DNA of 64,000 bases, from NCBI GenBank assembly GCA_037179335.1, contig JAKZHN010000036.1:286949-350948 (forward strand). Reading direction: 5' to 3'. Source of the stretch: Cyclaneusma minus (taxonomy: Eukaryota; Ascomycota; Leotiomycetes; Marthamycetales; Marthamycetaceae). The position numbers and the translations under genes are program-made. Positions 52,317 through 63,723 of this stretch are shown here, piece by piece. The stretch's first letter is position 1; every line of letters starts with the position of its first letter. The notes beneath the pieces are model-generated. The model saw nothing but the letters and a program-made list of their open reading frames with translations. It was not told the origin of the DNA and made no database searches.

Positions 52317-55001
52317 CTACCGATTAAGGCTTAAAAGGCCCTCGATATACCTCCTCGTATCAAGCCCAATCCCCTGCGCCAACTTACTCGCCCCATCACC
52401 CCACGACCCCTCTCTCCCCTTCCAATCCCCACTCACAAATCTACTCGCCGATCTCGCATGACTATGGTCACTCGCTTTCCTCACAATAAATATCTCTTTA
52501 TCCTGCCTCACTCTTTCCTTGGGCGCTGTATCCAAAAACGGATGTGCGGGGCCTGACTGCATCGACTGGCCCGTCTGCTCAGATGTCAAGCTCGTAAAGT
52601 TCGTTTTGCCGCCTGGTATACTAGCACTTTTGGTATCGCTGCTGAGTTGCGTGATGGTCATGTCGCTCGGGGTTGGCTGAAGAGATGGAGGAGAGGCGAC
52701 GGGCGATGCTCCTTGGTCGGACTCGGGATCGGGAACGCGGGTCCAGACTATCCACCATCCCCGACTGGTTTTACAGGTTCGCTCGAGAGCAGATGATTTG
52801 GCTCGCGTGTCGGCAAATGTGTTTACTATTTGCATATGTGTGTTCAAGGCATCGAGACGAGACCAGGACTGCGAAGACGCGCCGCTGGATTCGACGAGGA
52901 ACGGATCGGCGATGTTGGGGATGGTGGAACTGACTGTAAGCAGCTTGGCGTCCCAGACTAAATCGTAAATGGGAGCTTTGCTGCTGTCGACTTCGGTCGT
53001 GGCGATATCTGGCTGTTCGGCACGATACCGCGTAGAATTGAGAAGAGGCTTCTGGAGGGGACTCAGCTGGTAATGCAGCGAGCGGTAGAAGCTCTTCAGT
53101 GCCAATTCTTGCGTTCTGATTTGGAAGAGGAAAGTGAAGATGAAGGGCCTTTTGACATAAACCACAACACGGAGTTTCCTGGATTTGTTGCGGTCTTGTC
53201 TTTCGAAGCCTGATCCGCCAGACTTTCCTGTACGCACCGATCCATGGTTGCCATTACTTTCAGCATCGTCTTCGCCGAAGTCGACATAGGTATCTTCTTC
53301 TAATTGGTTGTCCAGTTCGCGTTCAAGCTCAGCAGTAACTGTCCGGACCATCGTCCTGGAATTTTCACCACCGTCTGCAGTCTCGGTATCGAGTGCCCCT
53401 TCGCCTTCGTTATCATCCCGATCATTCTCTATATCACCCATTAAGCCGATCAGGAAATGGCCATGTGAGTCACCGATGGGATACGAAGAGTTGTCTGGCC
53501 TAGATTGAAGCTCATATTTGGGTTGAACGGGGGACTCCTTTTGCGTCGTGGGCGAGGATGCGGTTTCTGACGGTGCAGAAACAGAATCCTGGAGGTCGCT
53601 TCCCTCTCGAGAAGAACCGCCGCCCAGTGACCAATGGGTACCATACCCCATTTTCAGGAAACTGACCAATTTGTTGTCCTTCTTGTCTATACTAGATAGA
53701 CTTCCTTTACTGCTCGTGCGTAGCAGCGATGGCTTTCTTGCAGAAACCGTGCTTCCAGGATTTTCACTTGGACGTTTTGGAGATGCCGAAGCCGCTTCGT
53801 CTGAAGGCTGTGAACCGTGCCCGGGAGGAACGTGACTTAAGATACCATATGACTTTTTGACGTCGGACTTCGGTGTGTCAGGGGTGCTTGGTTGGTTGAA
53901 AGTAGTCGCAATACCTCGTCTCTTCGTCCTCCGTGTTGACGAGGGGTTGATCCCCACGCCGTAAGCGTTAGGGCCCCAAGTGTAAAGATCCTCCATCCAG
54001 TGTATAATGTCACGGGTGGAGTTTCGGGACAGTCCCCCAGTCCCCAGGAATATAGCGCCGTCCTCTACCGCGGGCTCAGCCCCCGTGCCAAGCCAATTAT
54101 TTCCATTACCGGCTCGCCCTCCAGACTTGTTACCCGTCGGCGATTGATCTGCAGTTGCTGGGCTTTCATCCCCAAATTTTGACACAAGCACATCTATAAG
54201 ACCATCGATGCGACCAACGAATCCCTCAAGAACCTCACGCTCCCCGCTACCTCTCTCTTCTTCGCCAACGCCCATACCCAGCTCCCCGCATGCCGCAAGT
54301 TTGATCCCGCCATAGATACCGACGGCAGGGTTTCCGTGCAAAAGCACATTCCATGCTGATACATAAGTATCCCAATAACGCCCGAGTATGCTGACGAATT
54401 TGGGGCGCTTTGTCCGTACAAAAAGGGCGCTCAGCGAGGTCGCGTGATGTAGCAAGAAGGTTTCGTGGGCCCGTAGCAAATCCTGCAGAAGAAGTACTGG
54501 GGGTTTGACCTCTCGCGAGGAGTATTCAACGTCAAATTTCGAATCGTCACTTTTCTTAGGGTCCGAGGTGGGTGTTTTGATCTGGGTCAATTCGATTGAC
54601 TATTGACTCTTGTCAGTAGAGAAGGACGTTAAGTGACAAGGAAGCCAGCCACATACTGCAAGCACCCACCAGCCAGGCTCCAGCTCGTGCAGAATGATCC
54701 TCGACTTTTCAGTCTCAACAGTGTCTACAGGATCACCTTCAGCGAAGCCCCTGGCAAACTCCACCATACCCTGGGCCAGGCCAATCTGCCTCAGCCGCTC
54801 ATTCTCCTCCTCATGAGTGATGGCTTTTGGCGACTTCCCGTCTGCTCGAGTCTTCCGACTTCGGGAGCGACTCTCGTTGGAGGAGTAATAGACAATCTGG
54901 TCGGGCAGAGTTTCATCGCTGGTGCCCAGAGAGGGATTGTAGATAGCCAGGAAGGCCAAGTGGGCGGGGACGACCTTCTTAGGAAGAGTAGACGTCGACA
55001 T
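52317..55001 (-). CDS. CCZ1: Vacuolar fusion protein Ccz1
   Basis: Two exons (55,001-54,657; 54,599-52,317) joined in phase 0 give 875 residues. The N-terminal longin-like domain has the family start VVPAHLAFLAIYNPSLG and DQIVYYSS, then GLAQGMVEFARGF and the GWWVLASIELTQ stretch that spans the intron. A long serine-rich central part separates it from C-terminal blocks. The protein ends with the QGIGLDTRRYIEGLLSLNR type of tail. Ccz1 pairs with Mon1 as the exchange factor for Rab7/Ypt7 on late endosomes and vacuoles. The ATG at 55,001 was preferred to one 11 codons upstream because it better fits relatives. It shares a 540-bp upstream region with the divergent formyltransferase gene. Confidence 0.9.
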
Positions 55002-55540
55002 GGCGCGTTCGTGCGCGTGTAGGAGAAGACTCAACCATTCATGGTGGATGTAGGAGGGGCCCTTTTCAAGCCATCCTGACTGAGGGGCAGCCGGGCAGGC
55101 ACGAAGATTGACGGCCTGATGGTGTTACCTCATCTTCGTAGGCCCGGAACATGAAGCCGTGACTTCAAGTTGCAGCAGATGCTCCGGCTCTACACAGTCC
55201 GTGCGCTGCCTTTGTCAGTCGTCGCTAGTTCCGATGCTTGTCCGTTCGGTCCGTTCCCTGTCGAGACCCCGAATCCCACCTCAGACCCCGGCTGCAGCTT
55301 GGACCTGTTAGGAATTTGCTTCATGTTGCTAAGTTGCTTCTGCTGATTGGGAAGAGTCTCTCATTGATTCTAGGCATTTCCCGTTCTTCAGTTGCACGAG
55401 CTTCTAGAGATCTCCTTTCTCTGCTAGGCAACTGAACCATGCCGAATGCACCTCGCATACATAAGAACTTGAACCTCGTGTCGTCGTGGACTCGTGAATT
55501 TCTCCTAAAGTCTCCCTGAGAAGGGCAAGGAGTCGTGACA
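55002..55540. promoter_or_regulatory. Shared upstream region of CCZ1 and the formyltransferase gene
   Basis: 539 bp between divergent start codons must hold both promoters. No TATA box is obvious, as is common for housekeeping genes. Confidence 0.45.
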
Positions 55541-56878
55541 ATGTTCTGTCTCAAGGTCCAGAGGCCTCTGCTCGCCATTGGCCGGGTGCAGAGAAGATTT
55601 GTCTCTGCCAAAACCAGCGACCCCCTCCGCATCCTGTTCTGCGGCTCCGATGAGTTTAGCTGTGCTTCGCTGAACGCCGTATATCAAGAACACCGCCGGA
55701 ACCCAGATCTGATCGAGTCAATTGACGTCGTGCATCGACCTGGCAAGCCGACAGGACGATGGCTGAAAACTAGACGCGAAGGTATGCATTCACCCCGTCG
55801 TGCTCAAGTGCTCTGCTGAAGCGTGTAGTAGTTCCCATCCAGAAAGTCGCTGAGGCGAAAGGCCTCCCAATTCATGAGCGAGACACCTTTACCGGCTGGA
55901 CTGTAAGTTTGGTAAAAGACTCCCGGACCGAACATATCTGACAGAATGGAACAGCCTCCATCACACATAAATCTCATCGTAGCAGTATCTTTTGGACTCT
56001 TCGTTCCACCACGGATACTCGAGGCCGCCAAGTACGGAGGCTTAAACGTACATCCTTCTCTATTACCTCAGTAAGGCAATTGGCAACCTGTCGCACAAAG
56101 ACTGTCACTAAATCTACAATCTAGGTACCGTGGGCCTGCACCTCTCCACTACACGCTTCTGTCAGGTGAAACAACCACAGGCGTGACTCTCCAAACCCTA
56201 GACCCCAAAGCCTTCGACCACGGCCTTGCCCTCGCCCAAAAGTCTCTCACCATCCCCAACCGTGGCCGTTGCACCGTCGACGCACTCCACGACCTCGTCG
56301 CTGCGGAATCAGCCAACATATTAGTCGAGGGTCTCCGAAACCGCCTCTTCGTCCCACCCATCAAAGACGTCAGTCGCCCCATAAAGCCCCACCGACTCGT
56401 CCACGCACCCAAAATCACATCCGCGGACCGGCGAATCGACTGGCGCAATTGGAAACCAGAAACCATCGAGCGTCGAAGCAGAGTGCTCAATCGTCTTTGG
56501 ACCGAGGTCAAAGTCACAGAATCCTTGAGGGCGCCGAAGAGATTGGTTTTTGAGGACATCGAGGTAGTCCCCTTTCCTAAGCACCTGCTTCGGGGTGACG
56601 ATTCTACTTTTGCGGTGATAGAGGTTGTGGATGTAGACGGATCGGTTTTGAAACTGCCACTGGTGCCCGAAGGGGGTGATGTTATTTTCTTCGATCCCGC
56701 TGGGCTTAAAGACAATAACTTGCCGGGACCAACATGGAAGGGCAATGCGATCAAAGTGAGGGAGATGACTGTGGGGGGCAGCAAAAGAACATCGGCTAAT
56801 GATGCTCTTGGCGGCGGCGGAGGTGGTGGTGGTGGATGGTGGTTCATCCCCATACCGCTTGGTTTTGATTTCTTTTGA
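55541..56878 (+). CDS. FMT1: Mitochondrial methionyl-tRNA formyltransferase
   Basis: Four exons (55,541-55,781; 55,832-55,902; 55,955-56,070; 56,125-56,878) give 393 residues. The first 27 or so residues are basic and lack acids, as in a mitochondrial import signal. The catalytic core follows: LRILFCGSDEFS, NLIVAVSFGLFVPPRIL, then LNVHPSLLPQYRGPAPLHY with the Asn and His of the N-x-H active site, then GVTLQTLDPKAFDHG with the Asp. The C-terminal RNA-binding domain is present but reduced, and the tail has a run of nine glycines near the end. The enzyme formylates initiator Met-tRNA for mitochondrial translation. The ATG at 55,541 was taken; an upstream in-frame GTG is not a start. Confidence 0.92.
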
Positions 56879-57659
56879 TATAGAATCTTACAGCCATTTG
56901 GACTGTCAGAGGACTGATTCAGTAGATACGTCTACTTGACATCATCGGGTGCAGGAAGAGATTCCCCAGAGATGCGTCCCGCTCATTCCGGTGGACATGC
57001 AACCCAAACCGAAGAGATACGATCTCTTCTGACTTCCGACTGGTGTCCCACAAAAGTCTGTGGTGTCAAGCTAAGTTGCTGCTATGTAAGGTACCTAGGT
57101 AAGGAACCCATTACTTTCAGGTTCAGCGAGCCTGATGTGAGGAGGTGCACTGGCGGTGCAGGATAGGGAGTGCATATATACTAGATACCTAGGTAGTGAG
57201 AATAAATTCTGTCCTTCGGGACCCGGCTGCTTTAGAACTGTTGCTGCACCTGAAACATCAATGGTGTATGCGGGGTGTGGCGGCTCCTCGGTGAGTGTCG
57301 GTCTCTCCGCAACTCTGAGCTAGTAAGTATATATGTGTATGCGGGGTGTGGCGGCTCCTCGGTGAGTGTCGGTCTCTCCGCAACTCTGAGCTAGTAAGTA
57401 TATAGTTTGCTGCATCCTACAGCTAGATAAACGGCAGCAGTGACGGATTTTGCATCACAATCCAGTCTCTACAATCAAACCATTATTGCTTGTATCATCC
57501 TACCAGTGTATCCGTATTACAAGATATAAGGAACACATTACCTACACTTTACCTCGAGCTCAATTCAAAACAATTCCACTCCATCAACATACCTCCTTTC
57601 AAAACATTTCTACTCGACAAACCACCTCCTCTCAAAACACTTTCTTCTATTCGATAAAA
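56879..57659. promoter_or_regulatory. Upstream region of the cysteine-rich secreted protein gene
   Basis: This region carries a perfect 70-bp direct duplication (57,264-57,404, listed separately), two ACCTAGGT palindromes (about 57,090 and 57,186) and a TATA-like GATATAAG at 57,523-57,530, about 130 bp before the start. The last 100 bp is rich in CA and TC with no G runs, typical of a strong fungal 5' leader. Confidence 0.5.
57264..57404 (+). repeat. Tandem duplication of a 71-bp segment in a promoter
   Basis: 57,264-57,333 and 57,335-57,404 are identical over 70 bases (period 71). Each copy contains GCGGGGTGTGGCGGCTCC and ends with GTAAGTATATA. The identity shows a recent duplication. Confidence 0.97.
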
Positions 57660-58001
57660 ATGCAATTCCAATTCCTTGCCGTTCTCTTTCTGGGAGCTAT
57701 CACCACAATCAACGCCCAGGATTGCGGTACAATTAATGGGGCTTGCAATGGCGGGGATTGCAACGGAAGGGTTCTTGAGCCAAATACATATCCGGTGTGT
57801 ACAAATGGAAGGGCTAAAGGCTGCCCATGCGGCTTCAATTGCGGTCCGCCTGAATCTACTGCATCGTGTGATGATGGCGGGTGCAATGGGGGATACGTTG
57901 ATGTGGATCCTAACGCTGGTTTCCGATGCACAGGCAATTTCTTTGGGTGTAGCTGTTTCTGGCACCGGGAAGGCACCGGCAGGTTGGACTCGGCTTTTTA
58001 G
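57660..58001 (+). CDS. Small secreted cysteine-rich protein with a duplicated module (effector-like)
   Basis: An intronless protein of 113 residues. Residues 1-19 are a signal peptide (QFLAVLFLGAITTINA). The mature part has 12 cysteines (22, 29, 34, 47, 55, 57, 61, 70, 75, 90, 97, 99). Residues 29-57 and 70-99 repeat the pattern C-x4-C-N-G, about 10-12 residues, C-T, then G-C-x-C. I recognise no named family. Small size, secretion and cysteine density fit apoplastic effectors or antimicrobial proteins, but this is inference. The start is fixed by the signal peptide; the frame upstream is leader sequence. The G+C-poor leader and duplicated promoter segment suggest a strongly regulated gene. 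Confidence 0.82.
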   Translation: MQFQFLAVLFLGAITTINAQDCGTINGACNGGDCNGRVLEPNTYPVCTNGRAKGCPCGFNCGPPESTASCDDGGCNGGYVDVDPNAGFRCTGNFFGCSCFWHREGTGRLDSAF

Positions 58002-58164
58002 CTTAGATGTATATACTGGTTAAGCTCGTACATGGGACGAAAGAGAAACACTTTGTGCCATCAAAATATCCGCTCCAACTCCAGGATTTGTTCATAGCTT
58101 GTATATCAGAATACTCGCAAAATTTGATCCTCTTCGTTGTGTCTAAGTCTACACAAGTCTAAGC

Positions 58165-59363
58165 CTACAGGAGCTCCATCTCATAGCTGGCATAGATGAA
58201 TGGTCCGGCGCCCTTAAAGTCGTTCTCGTCAACGGGTTCTGAGATATAGTACTAGCACCACAGTCAGCGTATCCTCTCTCTCGGCACATTTCTCGACTCA
58301 CCTCATACGTAGCATTGGTCCCCAAGCTCCCCACAATAACCGTCCCTTCCCAATTCAAAGTCGAATTAGTTCCATTGTGAGCCACAAACTCGTTCGTCAT
58401 CAGCCCATACCCCTTTTTCGCAGTCTCAAGAAACACCTCGCTGTCAATATAGCCCAGCCTGATAGCCTTGAGCAGCGAGTAAACAAACATCGCAATCCCA
58501 CTACTTTCAAAATAGTTCCCCGGCTTCTCAGGGTACGCCTCATCCATAACAAGCCACCATGCCCCACTCTCATCTTGAGACGCCTTGATACCCACAGCCA
58601 ACATCTTCAAGTATCCCAAAAGCTTCCCATACCCCGGATGGGTATCCGGGAAGTAATCAAGCACATCAACAAGCGCCATGAAATACCATCCCAACGCCCG
58701 ATCCCACACATGCGGACTCGCCCCCGTCACATGATCCGCCCACACAGCCACATGACTCTCATCATACCCATGAACCAGCAATCCCGTAGTATAGTTCCGA
58801 CAATGATACTCGATCAGCTCAAACTGCAGCAAGATATCATCCCACGCCGTCACATTATCAGCGTCAAAATACTGCGTCCACTGTGCGTAAAACGGCTGGC
58901 CCATGTAGATCCCATCCAGCCACATCTGATTTGGATAGTCTGGAGCACGATGCCAGAAGCCGCCTGAAGCTGTGCGTGGCTGGCGATCGAATTGCGCGCG
59001 TAGCTGGCTGGCTGCTGTTTTGTATCTCGAGTCTCCTGTGCTTTCGTATAGGAAGAGGAGATTTGGACCCATGCGGATGTCGTCGAGTGAGTATAGGTCT
59101 GTTGAGTAATTTCCCAGCAGGTTGCCTGCGGAGTCGACGAATTGGTCGGCTTGCGATTGGATGTAGTTGAGGTAGGTAATGTTGGTGGTCAGGTTGTAGG
59201 CTAGTTCGAAACCGCGGTATAGCACGGCGTTGGCGTAGTGTCGATCTGCTGTTACGTTGCGGGAGATGAAGGAGTCGCTCATCCAGGTGGTGTATGGCTG
59301 GTTTGCGTAGACTTGTGGGAGCAATGCTGCTGCGAGAGCAGCGAGGGTAGAAAGGGAAAGCAT
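58165..59363 (-). CDS. Secreted GH105 unsaturated rhamnogalacturonyl hydrolase
   Basis: Two exons (59,363-58,302; 58,251-58,165) joined in phase 0 give 382 residues. A signal peptide covers residues 1-20 (LSTLAALAAALLPQVYA). The alpha/alpha-barrel blocks typical of the family follow: GGFWHRAPDYPNQMWLDGIYMGQPFYAQ, with the catalytic Asp in MWLDG, then WDRALGWYFMALVDVLDYFP, NYFESSGIAMFVYSLLKAIRLGY, and the end YYISEPVDENDFKGAGPFIYASYE in the small second exon. The enzyme removes unsaturated galacturonyl residues from rhamnogalacturonan-I fragments left by pectate-type lyases. There are several N-glycosylation sites. A TATATAGT about 90 bp upstream (near 59,449-59,456) may be its TATA box. Its 3' end converges on the cysteine-rich protein gene. 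Confidence 0.93.
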
Positions 59364-60131
59364 CGCTTAACTTGATGTTGTACCTTGGATGAGACAGAAT
59401 GTTTGACAAAACCAGTCTATTCTTTCTCTCCAACACCTTTTGTGGACTATATACTGGTCTTTTGTCACTTGACAAACGTGGCCCCGCCATTTTGTTTCCT
59501 CCCGAGAAGTAGAATAAATTCTCCGTCTTGAAAAACAACCCGATGCATAGGGTCACATTGCAGGAGCGGATAGACATCCCCTCACCCCCGAGGGCCATTC
59601 CCCTAGCCCCCACGCGGGGAATCCTTGCGTTCATCTGCGCCTTGCCATTTATCCGTTTACCCAGTAGATGTGGGGGGCTTGGAGTTGGAGACCTCCACTC
59701 CTTAACAGTTGACCTCGCTGCATCTTATAAAAACGAAGAAGAGGGGAAGGGACCCGGGAACCGGGATACATTTTCCTCGGGTAGTAGATGACCTCGGAAC
59801 CACTTTGCTGAGGACAGGGCAGACATTAGATGGAACGCAAGACCTTCCAAGTGGGCTCCATCGTCGTCGACCATCGACAAATTCCAGTAGGAAATGAAGC
59901 CACGAAGAGACTCGAACGAAGATGATTGTAAAGCCATGAATATAGCAACAGATGGAAACTTTTACCTTATTGACATCTCCGGCTTGCGAATTGTGTTGAG
60001 CTGCAGCCGCCCTATGCGATGAGATGGAAAGGACTTTCTCTTGAATGATGAATGCGCTTGCATAATCCGGACCAAATAAGTGTTGTCCATCATCCACTTA
60101 CCGATCAGTTCTATGTCAAATGCCAATCTCG
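59364..60131. other. GH105 promoter region and pseudogene 3' flank
   Basis: 768 bp with the GH105 promoter on the left. Frames on both strands (for example 59,702-60,097 minus) have no recognisable domain. No gene is supported. Confidence 0.4.
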
Positions 60132-60658
60132 TCATCGTTCATCCTCCTCGTCCATCCACTCTGTCCTCGCACCATACTTTCTCAACACAGCCTTGACACC
60201 CTCACTCGCCCCCCATATCTCCGCCCTCTGCACCACGGGAGGATGGCCTTCGCTCTCCACTCGTGCACCCTGCTCTTACAAGTACGTCAGAAGTTCGTCG
60301 TTTTGTCATCCATCACGCATCGCTCCACTATGGTACCGTGATGCCCGAAACGTCTGTTCTTCGCTTCAGGACGGTACGAGAGAATGATGGCCCACATTGC
60401 GTCCCGCCGTCGATGGCTGTGTAGAGAATCTCGTGGGCTTCAAGGGATGTCTGGAGAGAGGGGTGGGATTTGAGGAGCTGTTGGAAGGTGAAGGGATGGC
60501 CCTTGAGACTTGAGAGCGGAGAAGCGTAGAGCGGCTCTAAGAGAAACGGAAGCCGGACCAGATTCTTGCTCCTGAGTATTGGTGTCGAGCGCGAGGAGCG
60601 AGTCTAGCGCAGCGAGATCATCTGAGAGGATGGCTGCGTCTATCGTTGAATCTGTCAT
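60132..60658 (-). pseudogene. Ankyrin-like protein pseudogene with several lesions
   Basis: The minus strand encodes a small ankyrin-type protein in pieces. It starts MTDSTIDAAILSDDLAALDSLL (60,658), continues as LRAALRFSAL, KGHPFTFQQLLKSHPSLQ, EAHEILYTAIDGG, then AIILSYRPEAKNRRFGHHG and finally EGHPPVVQRAEIWGASEGVKAVLRKYGA, ending at 60,132. The pieces lie in different frames. A 7-bp direct duplication (CTTGAGA twice, 60,499-60,512) breaks the frame first. An apparent one-base loss near 60,395 and another near 60,285, followed by an in-frame TAA, break it again. The repeats resemble fungal ankyrin proteins in which one repeat reads LEAHELLYTAIDGG. Sequencing errors could mimic single-base losses but hardly the 7-bp duplication. 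Confidence 0.7.
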
Positions 60659-61062
60659 GGCATTGGTGTTGTGATTGTCGAGGGATTGAAGTTGCTCTCC
60701 ATGGGCACTGGCCACCGCCGGCTCGAAGTTCTTTCGGTCTATCAGAGCAGCTGTTACTGTAAAGTCGACTTTTTAAAAAAACATCAGTACGAGAGCAGCA
60801 GCTTGCGGGATTGAACTCGAATTGTCGATTTTAAGTATGAATCGACTGAATGATGGTCTTGCGAAGGTCAAGGAAGATGAGAGACACATCGAGGCTTTAC
60901 CCCTCCTAGTAGCCTAGGTTCCCCACATCTAACAACGTCACATCTCCCCGTTTCCAACCTCCACCATATACAATACTAGATCTCATAGATCACATAATAA
61001 TAGAGCCCATACAAAACCAACAACTCCTACTCTTCAAGTTATATCAAAGTCTCTCAAGAAAA
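60659..61062. other. Upstream region between the ankyrin-like pseudogene and the alcohol dehydrogenase gene
   Basis: 404 bp. The right part, rich in CA and TC, is the likely promoter and leader of the dehydrogenase gene. No gene is seen. Confidence 0.45.
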
Positions 61063-62503
61063 ATGCCTCCCCATAACCAAATCGCCCGACAGCAGCACCT
61101 CGCCCGAACCCTCCCCAACGAGGAATACCGACCCGCCTTCCCCTCATCTCCCAAACCATACATCTCCTATGGTGCTCCCTATGAACTCGCCTGCGCCAAC
61201 CACCTCGAAAATACCTTCCACTCTTCAATGGTCTACATCATCGTCTCAAACTCGATTTCCAAAACTGAAAATTTCACAAAACTGAAGGATGCACTTGGTA
61301 GTAAAGTTGTAGGGGTGAGGAAAGGTATTAAGCCGCATACGCCATGGGATGATGTGTTGGAGATTGTGGAGGAGGTGAAGGAAAAGGAGGCTAATGCCAT
61401 TGTGACGCTGGGAGCGGGAAGTCTTACAGATGGAGCAAAACTCATTGTGTTGGTATGTATTTTCGAAGCCCCGCTCTCAATATCTCCTCGTCTCTCCCAA
61501 TATCTCAATCAATGCTCCTCCATGATATCCGTCTTGTGCTCCCCCCAATCACTCAGTCCGAGCGTATCCTTTTTTCGAAACAGAGTTTGAATGTATTATT
61601 TTGACAAAAATACAGGCAGTAGCAAACAATGTTTCGACTCATGAAGATCTCGAATCCCTCTCCCAATCCAAAGATTTGAAAGATGCCACAATTCCCATCA
61701 TCAATATCCCCACTTCGCTCTCCGGCGGCGAATACTCCTCCTTCGCCGGCGCTTCCGACACCCGCACATCCCACAAAGTCGCCTTCAGCCACCCATCCAT
61801 GGGTTCCTCGCTAGTAATCCTCTCACCCTCACTTTCCATCAGCACACCCGAACGCATCTGGCTCTCCACCGGCATGCGTGCCATCGATCACTGTGTCGAA
61901 GTTCTCTGCTCCCTCGATCCTTCAGCTTCATCAAAAAGTGATGAGAGCGCCACAGAGGGACTGAAGATGTTGGTGCCTAGTTTGCTGAAGACTAAGGAGA
62001 AGTGGGAGGATGAGGATGCGAGACTGAAAAGTATGCTTGGGGCGCTGAAGGCGATGGAGGCGGCGAGTACGGGTGTGCCGATGGGGGGAAGTCATGGGAT
62101 TGGCCATCAGCTGGGACCATTGGGTGTGGGACATGGAGAGACGAGTTGTGTTATGTTGCCTTCTGTGCTCAAATACAACTATAAGCATGGAGATGAGAAA
62201 GTAAGAGAGAACCAGAAGAAGGTTCTGAAGGTTTTGTGGGGAGAGGAGACGGTTAAGGAGAAGTTGGAAGGGATGGGGGTCAGTGAAGAGGCGGACGCTG
62301 GGGAGGTGGTGGGGAAGATAGTGGAGGCGCTGGAGATGCCGCGGAGCTTGAAGGAGGTGGGGGTGGGGAAAGATCAATTGGATGATTTGGCGGAGAATTG
62401 TTTGAAGGATAGGTGGTTGAAGACGAATCCCGTGCCGTTGACGAAGAAGGAGCAGGTGCTGGAAGTGCTGCAAATGGCGTTGGGGGAGGAAAAGGGGCAG
62501 TAA
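61063..62503 (+). CDS. Iron-type alcohol dehydrogenase family protein (maleylacetate reductase-like)
   Basis: Two exons (61,063-61,452; 61,616-62,503) joined in phase 0 give 425 residues. The intron is 163 bp, long for this window. The cofactor motif AIVTLGAGSLTDGAKLIVL closes exon 1. Exon 2 has PTSLSGGEYSSFAGASD, then ERIWLSTGMRAIDHCVE, then GGSHGIGHQLGPLGVGHGETSCVMLP with the histidine-rich metal-site region of the family. There is no signal peptide, so the protein is likely cytosolic. Members reduce ketones or aldehydes with NAD(P)H; the SGGEY variant occurs in maleylacetate reductase-like enzymes of aromatic breakdown. Substrate is not determinable here, and no dioxygenase partner is nearby. 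Confidence 0.88.
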
Positions 62504-63723
62504 GCGCTGAAACGAGCTGTGACCATGGGCAGCAGAAGTACTTTCGAAGTAAAGAAGAGGTAAGGCAAGGTCTGGGGAACAAGTCTGAAAAAGAGAAAGC
62601 GGAAACGTAGAAAAATGCAACTGCGTTGCATCCATGATTGCGGTAAAACCCATATCAGACGAGTTTTGTCACTTCCCTTAGCAGCAGCGATCCGGACAGT
62701 TATGACGAGCAAGCTCTCTGATTAGAGAACAACCTAATGATCAAGGACCAGGAAGGCTGAATAGAGCGTGAGTATACGGAGTCGGGGCTCCAGCTCAGGA
62801 ATCTACTACTTATCCACAACGCCCATTGTGCGGTTATCCTCGAAACAAGTGTATCTGTGCACCCAGCAAGGTCCCTCTGCAGCATCAAAATTCGGAAGAC
62901 TGATTCATGTAGGAATATCGAGAATTCGAACGCAGAAACGCTCGTCACATAACAGGGTCGAGGCGGCAGGACGATCAACGATGCCTAGCGCTGCGGCGAG
63001 AACGATACTCTACCCATCAACGAACGTAACCTGACCGGTCTCCGGCGACGGAAGGCACGTCTTAATTCTAGATCGATTCCCTATCCATTTCACTCCGCCG
63101 TTCTCCAAGACCACCAACTCAGTACTGCCAGTCTGCCTCCAGTATGTCATCACTTCGGCCTACAAAAGGGCAGCCTTCCCGGCACCAGGTCATGAATTTC
63201 GATGGCGCGTACGTATCGACAGCGAACAAGTCCAAGCGCATGCCAGCCTCGACTGGACCCAGGCACTCCGCAGCTTGCCGATTGAAAATTGAGAATCCAA
63301 TCGACCCCTGGGGACCTGCTCTACCATGTCGTTTGTATCGCAGGCTGATCGGACTGGGGCCGTTCAGCCGCTTCAGCTAGTAACATCAGATCGCGTGGTT
63401 TTTACCTCGAACTCAACCAGTCCCAAAGACCCCCACACTATGCTGTGAAGGCCGCGCCTTAGCTGGACTTCACCCTTCAGTTCGTCGCTTCTGGCTGTCT
63501 CAACGTCCTCCTAAGCACACGCTTCGGTCAACGTGATGAGAGAGAACTGGAGCAGCCGGGCACGCAAAATGCGCAGACCACTGAAACCTGACTCCTCGGG
63601 AAGTGTGAGTCTGATATCCCCCAGCTCCCGCAATTTCGGGGGCACTGGGCCTGGAATCTTGTCTAATGTCACAGTTGAGACGATATCTTCAGAGACGACA
63701 TCTCCAGAGAAGGACATGTCATC
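62504..63723. other. Unresolved region, possibly a decayed or multi-exon gene on the minus strand
   Basis: Minus-strand pieces look protein-like but lie in different frames. One is at 63,717-63,511 (MSFSGDVVSEDIVSTVTL..LTLPEESGFSG), with the same frame continuing past a TAG. Another is near 63,380-63,130 (SPISLRYKRHGRAGPQG.. to SDDILEADWQY). A third runs from about 63,157 to 63,010 (MTYWRQTGSTELVVLENGG.. to GQVTFVDG). Possible acceptors (for example TTTTGTAG before 63,165) exist, but no full set of introns gave one consistent frame. It may be a real unknown gene, two genes, or a pseudogene. I cannot choose. Confidence 0.3.
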
